The notes under the pieces were generated by a model. The model made no database searches. It saw only the letters and a program-made list of their open reading frames with translations, and had not been told where the DNA came from. A DNA stretch of 64,000 bases from Fulvivirgaceae bacterium JP3-4 (GTDB lineage: Bacteria; Bacteroidota; Bacteroidia; Cytophagales; Cyclobacteriaceae). The stretch covers positions 496,001-560,000 of the forward strand of contig JARKND010000005.1 in NCBI GenBank assembly GCA_029309925.1, read 5' to 3'. The position numbers and the translations under genes are program-made. Positions 34,359 through 42,205 of this stretch are shown here, one piece after another (position 1 is the stretch's first letter; every line of letters begins with the position of its first letter).

Positions 34359-34391
34359 GCCACTCCTCACAGAGTGGCTTTTTTATTTTTA
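34359..34391 (+). terminator. Intrinsic terminator after M1 paralogue 2
   Basis: A 7-bp stem GCCACTC/GAGTGGC (34359-34365, 34372-34378) with a 6-nt loop is followed by a long T-run. Confidence 0.88.
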
Positions 34392-34433
34392 TTATTCCCC
34401 AACAGTTGATATTTTTTGTGTCCCGAAACCCCT

Positions 34434-35216
34434 ATGATCGAATGTAAGAATTGCGGGACTGCTTTCGAAGGAAAGTTTTGTCCCAACTGCTCGCAGAAAG
34501 CCGCGACCCACCGCTTTACGCTTGCTCACTTTGCGCACGAAACCACACATGCCGTCACCCACACTGACAAGGGCGTCCTGCTATTAATTAAAGAAATGTT
34601 CGTGCGCCCGGGAGTGGTAGCCCGTGAATACGTGGAAGGAAAGCGAAAAAAGTATTTTAACCCAATCACTTTTCTGCTCATCCTGATGGCAGTCCAGGTA
34701 TTCGCGGTGAAGAAGACTGACATTTACGGCAACTTTACGCGACAGATGCAGAAGGCCTACGAGGCCATGGCCAAAGCAAATCCTGATTCTGTGAAAGGCA
34801 CACAGGATTTTAATCAGCAATTGAAAAAGGCGGATAAGCAGGCTTCGATCGCCACTGATAACAACAAGCTTCTCACGGTAATTTTTATTCCGCTCTTGTC
34901 TGCACTGACCTGGCTGTTTTTTAAAAAATCGGGATTTAACTACGCTGAGAACCTTGTGTTCAACGTGCTGATCAATGCTCAGCTGATCGTGTGGTTTCTA
35001 CTCATCTGTATCATCCCGGTGCTGATCAAAGTCAAACTCGTGGTCCTCGTCATGTACATTTACATTATTGCATCGTGGGTATATTCGCTCATTGCTTACA
35101 AACAATTTTACCGTCAGAAATGGGGATGGATAATCCTTAAAGGACTCACAGTTCAGCTGATCTACTTTGTAATCCTGACGTATGCGTCAAGCGCGATGGT
35201 CACTTATCTTGAATAA
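34434..35216 (+). CDS. DUF3667 zinc-ribbon membrane protein
   Basis: 260 residues. The N-terminal zinc ribbon C-x2-C-x8-C-x2-C (CKNCGTAFEGKFCPNC) and a cytoplasmic helical part with THTDKGVLLLIKEMFVRPG and YFNPITFLLILMAVQVF identify DUF3667. Four or five membrane helices follow from about residue 85 to the end. Function unknown. The ATG at 34434 puts the ribbon at the very N terminus; an upstream TTG adds six residues. It is inserted between the second and third M1 paralogues and starts a likely two-gene unit with the third (11-nt gap). Confidence 0.85.
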   Translation: MIECKNCGTAFEGKFCPNCSQKAATHRFTLAHFAHETTHAVTHTDKGVLLLIKEMFVRPGVVAREYVEGKRKKYFNPITFLLILMAVQVFAVKKTDIYGNFTRQMQKAYEAMAKANPDSVKGTQDFNQQLKKADKQASIATDNNKLLTVIFIPLLSALTWLFFKKSGFNYAENLVFNVLINAQLIVWFLLICIIPVLIKVKLVVLVMYIYIIASWVYSLIAYKQFYRQKWGWIILKGLTVQLIYFVILTYASSAMVTYLE

Positions 35217-35227
35217 CCATACAACCT

Positions 35228-37444
35228 ATGAAAAAAATAATTCTATATCTTCTACTCTTTCCGGCAATGGCGTTTGCGCAGGAGCAAGCCGGATGGAAAG
35301 GTAAGTTTGAGCAGCTCGATCAGATGCTGCCAACTCCTAATGAATATCGCACCGGCTCCGGAACACCAGGATCGAAATACTGGCAGCAGCGTGCTGACTA
35401 TACGATTGATGCGGAGATAGACGAAACAACGAACGTTTTGAAAGGGAAAGAGACAATTGTTTATCACAACAACTCTCCCGAGAACCTGAAGTACCTCTGG
35501 TTACAGCTCGATCAGAACATTAATAAAAAGGAAAGCGAAGATTTCGGAAGTTTCTTCGGTCCGGTGCGCGACTCGTTGTCAACGCTGCACATGCAATACC
35601 TCACGAGGCCGATCGAATTTCCTGCAGGCTATACCATTGCGTCAGTGAAAGATGGTGGAGGAAAAGATCTTCCGATCACCATCAACCAGACCATGATGCG
35701 CATCGACCTTCCAACTCCGCTGAAGGCCGGTGAAAAGTATACGCTCAACATCACGTGGTCTTACCCGATCACGGATCGTTCTAACTTTCTGCTTTCGCGC
35801 GAGGGTTATGAATATTTTCCCGAAGACAAGAACACGGTTTACCTGATCGCACACTGGTTTCCACGCATGTGTGTGTTTGATGATTACGAAGGCTGGCAGA
35901 ACAAACAGTTTCAGCGCCTGGGCGAGTTTGCACTTGAGTTTGGTGACTACAAAGTAAACATTACGGTGCCGGCCGATCACATTGTCTCCTCAACGGGATT
36001 ATTACAGAATGCAAAAGATGTGCTTACAGCCAAAGAGCTGGAGCGTTATGAGAAAGGAAAAACATCATTCGAAAAGCCATTGTTTGTCGTGACTCCGGAG
36101 GAAGCGAAGGCGAAAGAAAAAATCAAATCAACTGCGAAGAAGACATGGACTTTTCACGCGGAAAACGTTCGTGATTTTGCTTTTGCCAGCTCGCGAAAAT
36201 TTATCTGGGACATGCAGGCTGTAAAGCTTCCTACGAACACTGTGCTGGCGATGTCATTTTATCCAAAGGAAGGATTGCCCGTATGGCAGGAAGAGTCAAC
36301 ACTTGCCGTGAAGAACGCGCTCGAAGTTTATTCTAAATACACATTTGATTACCCTTATCCAACCGCCAACTCTGTGAATACATCAAACATCGGCATGGAA
36401 TTTCCGATGATCAGCTTCAATGGGGGTCGTCCCGATAAAGACGGGAAGATGAGTGATGCAGCAAAAGCAGGGATGATACAGGTAATCGTTCATGAGGTAG
36501 GACACAACTGGTTCCCCATGATCGTGAGCTCTGACGAAAGGCAATGGATGTGGATGGATGAAGGTTTGAATACGTTCCTGCATACGCGTACGGAGATGGA
36601 GCGTTATCCCAAATCAAATCCCACAAGACCGAAAAGCATTGTGCCTTACATGAAGGGCGACAAGAATGTAATGCGTCCTGTGATGGTCACGTCTGACAAC
36701 GAGCGCCTCACCGCTTTTGGCAACAACTACTACGAAAAGCCAACAGTGGCGCTGACGATTCTTCGCGAAACAGTGATGGGCAAAGAGTTGTTTGACAAAG
36801 CATTCAGTGAATATGCCAATTCGTGGAAATTCAAACACCCCAAGCCAGCCGATCTTTTCAGATTGCTTGAAGAAGCATCCGGTACCGACCTCGACTGGTT
36901 CTGGCGCGGATGGTTCTACTCAACCGATAATGTTGATATGTCAGTTGAGGAGGTAAAATGGTTTAAGTTGAAAGGTCAGCAGAGCGATCCTGAGAAGAAG
37001 AACAAGACTGTGAAGTCGGGTGACCTGTCGGCATCGGCAAAGTCGACTACAGATTTTTCATCAGGTCCTCAGGAGTTCACGCTCATTAACACACCTGAGG
37101 ATCTCTATGGTGAATTCAAGAGTCGTGTTGACGACAATGCAATCCGGCAAAAGCTGCAGGGTAAAAATATTTACCAGGTGAAATTCAAAAATCGCGGTGG
37201 GCTTGTGATGCCGTTGATTATCGAATGGACGTACAAAGACGGCACAAAGGAGCTTGAAAAAATTCCCGCTGAAGTATGGAGAATCAATGAGGAAGAATTT
37301 ACTAAGGTTTTTGTAAAGGATAAGGAAGTCGTGAACATGGTTCTCGATCCGCAGAACGATCTTGCCGATGTTGACGAAGAGAATAACGTCTTTCCAAAAA
37401 AGTCAGGAGAATCCCAGTTTGATTCTTTCAAGAAGAAAAACTAA
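35228..37444 (+). CDS. M1 family metallopeptidase, paralogue 3 of 3
   Basis: 738 residues. Signal peptide (about 1-17) and the same architecture as the two upstream paralogues: WKGKFEQLDQMLPTPNEYRTG, zinc ligands His422, His426 (HEVGHNWFPMI) and Glu445 (MDEGLNTFL), GMEFPMI at the GAMEN position and a KKKN tail. It differs most in the segment after the HExxH helix (HTRTEMERYPKSNPTRP), which in M1 enzymes lines the specificity pocket, so substrate preference may have diverged. It follows DUF3667 by 11 nt. A hairpin (37475-37514) lies downstream. Confidence 0.93.
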   Translation: MKKIILYLLLFPAMAFAQEQAGWKGKFEQLDQMLPTPNEYRTGSGTPGSKYWQQRADYTIDAEIDETTNVLKGKETIVYHNNSPENLKYLWLQLDQNINKKESEDFGSFFGPVRDSLSTLHMQYLTRPIEFPAGYTIASVKDGGGKDLPITINQTMMRIDLPTPLKAGEKYTLNITWSYPITDRSNFLLSREGYEYFPEDKNTVYLIAHWFPRMCVFDDYEGWQNKQFQRLGEFALEFGDYKVNITVPADHIVSSTGLLQNAKDVLTAKELERYEKGKTSFEKPLFVVTPEEAKAKEKIKSTAKKTWTFHAENVRDFAFASSRKFIWDMQAVKLPTNTVLAMSFYPKEGLPVWQEESTLAVKNALEVYSKYTFDYPYPTANSVNTSNIGMEFPMISFNGGRPDKDGKMSDAAKAGMIQVIVHEVGHNWFPMIVSSDERQWMWMDEGLNTFLHTRTEMERYPKSNPTRPKSIVPYMKGDKNVMRPVMVTSDNERLTAFGNNYYEKPTVALTILRETVMGKELFDKAFSEYANSWKFKHPKPADLFRLLEEASGTDLDWFWRGWFYSTDNVDMSVEEVKWFKLKGQQSDPEKKNKTVKSGDLSASAKSTTDFSSGPQEFTLINTPEDLYGEFKSRVDDNAIRQKLQGKNIYQVKFKNRGGLVMPLIIEWTYKDGTKELEKIPAEVWRINEEEFTKVFVKDKEVVNMVLDPQNDLADVDEENNVFPKKSGESQFDSFKKKN

Positions 37445-37450
37445 GGTTAG

Positions 37451-37646
37451 AATGACCAATGATCAATAATCAAATTCCAAACGGAGTGGTGTCATGGCGC
37501 TACTCTGTTTGGAACTCGAAAACCAGAAACCCGCAACTCGAAACAACTCGAAACCCGCAACGCTGAACTCGCAACCCGAACCTGGAACCTGAAACTTGCA
37601 ACCTGGAACCTGGAACCTTGAGCTTTGAACGTGAAACTTCGAACCT
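37451..37646. repeat. Composite word arrays after M1 paralogue 3
   Basis: Two word families. 37451-37516 holds ATCAATAATCAA and a hairpin of TTCCAAACGGAGT (37475-37487) with ACTCTGTTTGGAA (37502-37514, one wobble). 37511-37646 is a long run of GAACTCGAAACCCGCAAC-style words reaching into the dehydratase stop codon. It fills the 200-bp gap between the M1 gene and the convergent dehydratase gene. Confidence 0.7.
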
Positions 37647-38592
37647 ATTTCGAAAAGAGCTGCCCCACCCGCTCCAGGTCTACATTTCCTCCCGAAAAAA
37701 TAATTCCGACTTTTTTGCCTTTGAATTTTTCTTTCGCCTTTAGCACGGCAGCAAAAGGAACTGCACCGGAGGGTTCAACAATCATTTTCAACCGTTCCCA
37801 CACAAGTCGCATTGCTGCGATAATCTCGTCATCGGTAACGGTAATAATTTCTTTGACATTGTCACGTATCACGGGGAAAGTCTTGTCGCCAAGGGATGTC
37901 AGCAATCCATCGGCAATGGTGTTGGATTGAGACTGCTCGATCTTTCCGCTTTGCATGGAGCGGAATGCATCGTCTGCGCCTGCGGGTTCGCCTGCGATTA
38001 CCTGCGTTTTTGGTGAGAAGTATTTTGCAGCCAGCAACGTTCCGCTGAGTAGTCCGCCACCGCCAACAGGAGCAACGATATAATCAAGGTCACTGACATC
38101 TTCTATAAGCTCCAGCGCAGCCGTTGCCTGTCCTTCCATAACGCGATAATTGTTGAAGGGATGGATTTCCGTTGCACCGGTTTTTTTGATCACTTCCGCC
38201 AGCGTGGTTTCTCTCGACTGAAGATTTGGCTCGCACTCATAAATTTTTCCGCCATAGCCCTCTACACCTTTTTTCTTGATCTGCGGTGCCCTGCGTGGCA
38301 TCACGATGTGCGCCTGCGTCTTGAGAATTTTAGCCGCACGGGCAACGGCCTGCGCGTGGTTTCCACTGGAGTGCGTAGCGATTCCTTTTGCCCGTTCCGA
38401 CTCGCTCAACGAAAGCGCAGCGTTCATTGCACCACGTGCCTTGAAGGCGCCAACGTTCTGAAGATTTTCACATTTGAAATAAATACTGCACCCAGCAATC
38501 TCATCGATGCTTGACGAGGTCATCACCGGTGTACGATGAACATACGGCCTGATCCGCACATAAGCAGCCTCTATACTTTCTTTCGTTATCAT
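37645..38592 (-). CDS. Threonine/serine dehydratase (PLP-dependent, serine racemase-like)
   Basis: 315 residues of fold-type II PLP enzymes, without the C-terminal regulatory ACT domain of biosynthetic IlvA. The PLP Lys is in GAFKARGA (about residue 52), the phosphate-binding loop is PVGGGGLLSG, and the substrate loop is SSGNHAQA. MIVEPSGAVPFAA and GIIFSGGNVD complete the signature. It deaminates threonine or serine to 2-oxo acids, or may racemise serine; the two cannot be separated by sequence alone. Both ends are flanked by the same two families of simple-word repeats (37451-37646 and 38601-38858). Confidence 0.92.
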   Translation of the reverse strand: MITKESIEAAYVRIRPYVHRTPVMTSSSIDEIAGCSIYFKCENLQNVGAFKARGAMNAALSLSESERAKGIATHSSGNHAQAVARAAKILKTQAHIVMPRRAPQIKKKGVEGYGGKIYECEPNLQSRETTLAEVIKKTGATEIHPFNNYRVMEGQATAALELIEDVSDLDYIVAPVGGGGLLSGTLLAAKYFSPKTQVIAGEPAGADDAFRSMQSGKIEQSQSNTIADGLLTSLGDKTFPVIRDNVKEIITVTDDEIIAAMRLVWERLKMIVEPSGAVPFAAVLKAKEKFKGKKVGIIFSGGNVDLERVGQLFSK

Positions 38593-38600
38593 AGCAAGTT

Positions 38601-38695
38601 AAATTCCAATAACCAATAACCAAGTCACAAACAGAGTGTTCTTTGATTTAAAATCCCAATAATCAATAATCAAATCACAAACAGATTGTTCTTGG
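38601..38695. repeat. Tandem ~50-bp repeat upstream of the dehydratase
   Basis: Copy 1 (38601-38645) and copy 2 (38651-38695) share the pattern AATTCCAATAACCAATAACC, then CAAATCACAAACAGAGTGTTCTT with few changes. A partial third copy starts at 38717. The same words (AATAATCAA, CAAACGGAGTG) occur on the other side of the gene at 37462-37490. Confidence 0.7.
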
Positions 38696-38731
38696 CGAGA
38701 AGATTCGCGACACCGTTTGGAATTCCAATAA

Positions 38732-38858
38732 CCAACTGTAAACACGCAACCCCTAACCGTAAACCCGCAACCCGGAACACCAAACCCGTAACCCTGAACA
38801 CTAAACCGTAACCCGCAACCCGGAACTTTGAACCTTGAACCTCGAACCTTAAACCTTC
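38732..38858. repeat. A/C-rich reiterated-word array between dehydratase and polA
   Basis: About 125 nt of 8-11-nt variants of AACCCGCAACCCGGAAC / AAACCGTAACCC. It is the counterpart of 37511-37646 on the other side of the dehydratase gene and is in the same strand orientation. It ends at the polA stop region. Confidence 0.7.
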
Positions 38859-38866
38859 GATCGCGG

Positions 38867-41608
38867 TCAATGCGCATCCAGCCAATTATCAGCAATCCCC
38901 ACCTCAACCTCCATCGGCACCTCGAGTTGTACTGCATTCCGCATCAGTTCAATAACGTTCGCTTTTACAATATCTTTTTCATCCTTGTGGAGATCAAAAA
39001 CAAGTTCATCGTGAACCTGCATCGTCATCTTCGTTTTTAGTTTCTCTTTTTTCAGCCAGGCGTGGATGTTCACCATTGCAATCTTAATGATGTCTGCAGC
39101 ACTTCCCTGGATAGGAGCATTAATGGCATTTCGCTCGGCAAACCCGCGGGTCGCAGCGTTTCGCGAATTGATGTCTCGGAGGTAGCGCCTTCTTCCCATG
39201 ATCGTTTCCACATATTCACGTTCTCTGGCACTGTTGATTGAATCATCCATATACTTTTTGATCGCGGAAAATTCCGTGAAGTACGATTTGATGATCTCCG
39301 ATGCTTCTGATCGCGAAATTCCAAGATTCTGTGAGAGGCCGAATGCGGAACTTCCGTAAAGGATTCCGAAATTTACTTCCTTCGCTTTTCTACGCATGTC
39401 GGCAGTCACCTGGTCGAGCGGAACATTGAATACTTTTGCCGCAGTGGTAGTGTGAATGTCGCGCTTTGTTCTGAATGCCTCGATCATCGTTTCGTCTTTG
39501 GCGAAAGATGCAGCAATGCGCAGTTCAATCTGCGAGTAGTCGGCCGACATGAAAAGGTAATCTTCATTGCGCGCCACAAATGCCTTGCGGATCTGGCGTC
39601 CCTTCTCGGTTCGGATCGGAATGTTCTGGAGATTTGGATTATTGGAACTGAGTCGTCCTGTGACGGCCCAGGCCTGACGGTAGTCAGTGTGAATTCGCCC
39701 GTCATACTGACTGATCATCCGCGGAAGCGCATCCACGTATGTCGACCGAAGTTTGTCGTACTCGCGATAGTCGAGAATTTTACGGGCGATCTCATGTTCG
39801 GCAGCAAGTCCCTGAAGCACATCTTCACCTGTGGCATACTGGCCCGACTTCGTTTTCTTCGGCTTTTCAATAAGCTTCATCTTCTCGAATAGAATTTCTC
39901 CAAGCTGCTTGGGCGAACCGATATTAAATTCAACGCCTGCTACGGCATAAATTTCTTTCTGAACGCGCTCGATCTCGGTCTTGAGGTCTTCCGACATTTT
40001 GTTGAGCGCCTTCACATCCACTTTTACCCCTTCGAATTCCATCGCGGCAAGCACCTTAGCCAGCGGCATCTCGATATCAGCCATCAGCTTCTCGTGGCCG
40101 CGTGTTTTCAGATCGTTGATGATCGGATCTTTGAGTTGAAACGTCTTGTCGACACGTTCGCAAACCTGGTTCTTCGACTTTGAATCCGGGTCAGCCAGCA
40201 TTTCGAAGTTGAGATATTGAGAACACAGGACAGGCAACGCATGCGAAGCTTCAGGTTCTATCAGATAGTGCGCGAGCATCGGATCGAACAACTCTCCCTT
40301 TAGTTCGACACCAAACTTGTGCAGGACAAGCATCGCGAACTTCAGGTTGTGGCCGACCTTTGAAATTGATTCACTTTCAAAAGCAGGCTGCAATTCGCGG
40401 ACGATGTTTTCGGCTTCATCCTGATTGTGTACCGGGATAAAGTGCGCTTCATTTGCCTTCCAGGAGATGGCGATGCCTTTAAGCTGATATTCGAAGTTTG
40501 CAGCGTCATCGGTGATCAGCTCAAGAGCAAACGAATTTTGCTTGCAGAGGTTTTCGACAAAGGCCCTTCGCAGTTCAGGAACATCAACAGTATAATAGTT
40601 CAGGTTCTCCGGACTTACATCAACTTTTGGTGCGAGCACATCTGCTTGCGGATTTTTACCAAACATTGAAAGCTGAGGACTGGCGGGAACTTTTGGTGCC
40701 GCAGTAGCCGGTCTGCTTCCTGCCGCAGGATCCGCGAAAGCGCGCCCTGCGATACCCTTAAACTCAAGGTCATCGAAGATCGGTTTCAGAATATCTACAA
40801 TCGGTCCGGTGTAACGCAATTGCTCTTCATCAAAAGCAACTGGAACATCGGTGATGATGGTCGCAAGTTTTTTTGATAGAATGGCCTGCTCACCGTATTG
40901 CGTCATCAAATCTTTCTGTTTGCCTTTAAGCTCGTGCGCGTGAGCGACTGCATTTTCAACCGTACCATATTGTTTCAACAGCGCGGCAGCAGTTTTCGGC
41001 CCGATGCCAGGCACGCCCGGGATATTATCAGATGTGTCGCCCTGCAACCCGAGCATGTCAGTGACTTGCGATACCTCTGCGATGTCCCACTTCTCACAAA
41101 CTTCTTTTACACCAAGCACATCGACCGCGTTGCCCATGTATGCCGGCTTGTAGAGAAAAACGCACTCATTCACGAGCTGGCCGAAATCTTTGTCGGGCGT
41201 CATCATATAGACTTCAAAGCCTTGCTTACAAGCCTGTGAAGCAATGGTTCCGATGATGTCGTCCGCTTCGTATCCGTCCAGCTCAAGGATGGGGATATTA
41301 AATCCGCGAATGATTTCCTTACACTTCGGAATTCCATAGCGAATGTCTTCCGGAGTCTCCTGACGGGTAGCTTTATAGTCAGCAAAAATTGTATCGCGAA
41401 ATGTCTTAGCGGCTGTATCGAAAGCAACGCCAATATGTGTGGGCTTTTGTTTCTGGATTACTTCCATCAGCGTATTTGTAAATCCGAAAGGCACTGATGT
41501 GTTGATCCCCTTCGAGTTTATGCGCGGTGTTTTTGTAAAAGCAAAGTGAGCCCGGTAAATAAGGGCATAAGCATCAAGCAGGAATAGCTTTTTGGTTGGT
41601 TTCTCCAT
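38867..41608 (-). CDS. polA: DNA polymerase I
   Basis: About 913 residues in three parts: the 5'-3' exonuclease (about 1-290; LFLLDAYALIYRAHFAF, DKDFGQLV, LQGDTSDNIPGVPGIGPKTA), a central 3'-5' exonuclease-fold domain (about 330-540) and the polymerase domain (about 560-913; SADYSQIELRIAA, RRKAKEVNFGILYG and the catalytic MQVHDELVFD). It fills gaps in repair and Okazaki processing. In the central domain the usual DxE motif reads FALE and the second Asp position reads KFAML, so proofreading is probably lost. I prefer the ATG at 41608 over 41614. Confidence 0.96.
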   Translation of the reverse strand: MEKPTKKLFLLDAYALIYRAHFAFTKTPRINSKGINTSVPFGFTNTLMEVIQKQKPTHIGVAFDTAAKTFRDTIFADYKATRQETPEDIRYGIPKCKEIIRGFNIPILELDGYEADDIIGTIASQACKQGFEVYMMTPDKDFGQLVNECVFLYKPAYMGNAVDVLGVKEVCEKWDIAEVSQVTDMLGLQGDTSDNIPGVPGIGPKTAAALLKQYGTVENAVAHAHELKGKQKDLMTQYGEQAILSKKLATIITDVPVAFDEEQLRYTGPIVDILKPIFDDLEFKGIAGRAFADPAAGSRPATAAPKVPASPQLSMFGKNPQADVLAPKVDVSPENLNYYTVDVPELRRAFVENLCKQNSFALELITDDAANFEYQLKGIAISWKANEAHFIPVHNQDEAENIVRELQPAFESESISKVGHNLKFAMLVLHKFGVELKGELFDPMLAHYLIEPEASHALPVLCSQYLNFEMLADPDSKSKNQVCERVDKTFQLKDPIINDLKTRGHEKLMADIEMPLAKVLAAMEFEGVKVDVKALNKMSEDLKTEIERVQKEIYAVAGVEFNIGSPKQLGEILFEKMKLIEKPKKTKSGQYATGEDVLQGLAAEHEIARKILDYREYDKLRSTYVDALPRMISQYDGRIHTDYRQAWAVTGRLSSNNPNLQNIPIRTEKGRQIRKAFVARNEDYLFMSADYSQIELRIAASFAKDETMIEAFRTKRDIHTTTAAKVFNVPLDQVTADMRRKAKEVNFGILYGSSAFGLSQNLGISRSEASEIIKSYFTEFSAIKKYMDDSINSAREREYVETIMGRRRYLRDINSRNAATRGFAERNAINAPIQGSAADIIKIAMVNIHAWLKKEKLKTKMTMQVHDELVFDLHKDEKDIVKANVIELMRNAVQLEVPMEVEVGIADNWLDAH

Positions 41609-41668
41609 AAGCATGCAACTTAGGAATTGATCCGAAGGTTTGCATTATAAAAATTCTTAAATTTATAA

Positions 41669-42205
41669 ATGCAGGAAACGATGCTCCACCCGCCTCGAAC
41701 GATTATGGAGGTTTTCAAGATGCTTCCCCAAGGGACTTTGGCAGAAGTAATTGAAAACACGCTATATATGTCGCCCACACCAACGGCCCAGCATCAACGA
41801 CTCATCAGGGAGTTGCTCGACCAATTCAGCTTGTTCCTTAAGGAGGAAAAAACAGGAGAAATATTTGTTTCCCCGCTCGATGTCTTTCTCGATGAATCCT
41901 CAAATGCTGTTGAACCGGATTTATTTTTTATCAGGTCAGAAAATATTTCAATCGTTGATCCAAACGGCCACATCCATGGAGTTCCGGATTTGATAATTGA
42001 AGTATTGTCTCCTGGAAATCAATCGCATGACAAAGTCAGGAAGAAGGCGTTGTATGAGAGATTTGGTGTGAAGGAGTACTGGATTGTTGATCCGGCAACG
42101 AAGGAAACTATCGGCTATAAACTGGTTGATAATAAATACATTTCGCTGGGCGAATTCGCGGGTGAGATAAGATCACAATTGCTTAACCATTCTTTTTCCT
42201 TTTGA
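41669..42205 (+). CDS. Uma2-family PD-(D/E)XK nuclease-fold protein
   Basis: 178 residues of the Uma2/DUF820 family. The motif set VEPDLFFI, PDLIIEVLSPGNQSHD and KALYERFGVKEYWIVDP provides the acidic and lysine residues of the PD-(D/E)XK nuclease fold. Members are widespread, mostly uncharacterised, and proposed to be endonucleases. Its stop codon overlaps the start of the acyl-CoA synthetase gene (TTGA), although no functional link is evident. Confidence 0.88.
   Translation: MQETMLHPPRTIMEVFKMLPQGTLAEVIENTLYMSPTPTAQHQRLIRELLDQFSLFLKEEKTGEIFVSPLDVFLDESSNAVEPDLFFIRSENISIVDPNGHIHGVPDLIIEVLSPGNQSHDKVRKKALYERFGVKEYWIVDPATKETIGYKLVDNKYISLGEFAGEIRSQLLNHSFSF

Noticed and set aside
33621-34370. 249-codon open frame on the minus strand opposite the second M1 gene
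   Set aside because: It lies wholly on the opposite strand of a well-supported peptidase; composition follows the shadow of the M1 codons, and it has no start context or family motif.
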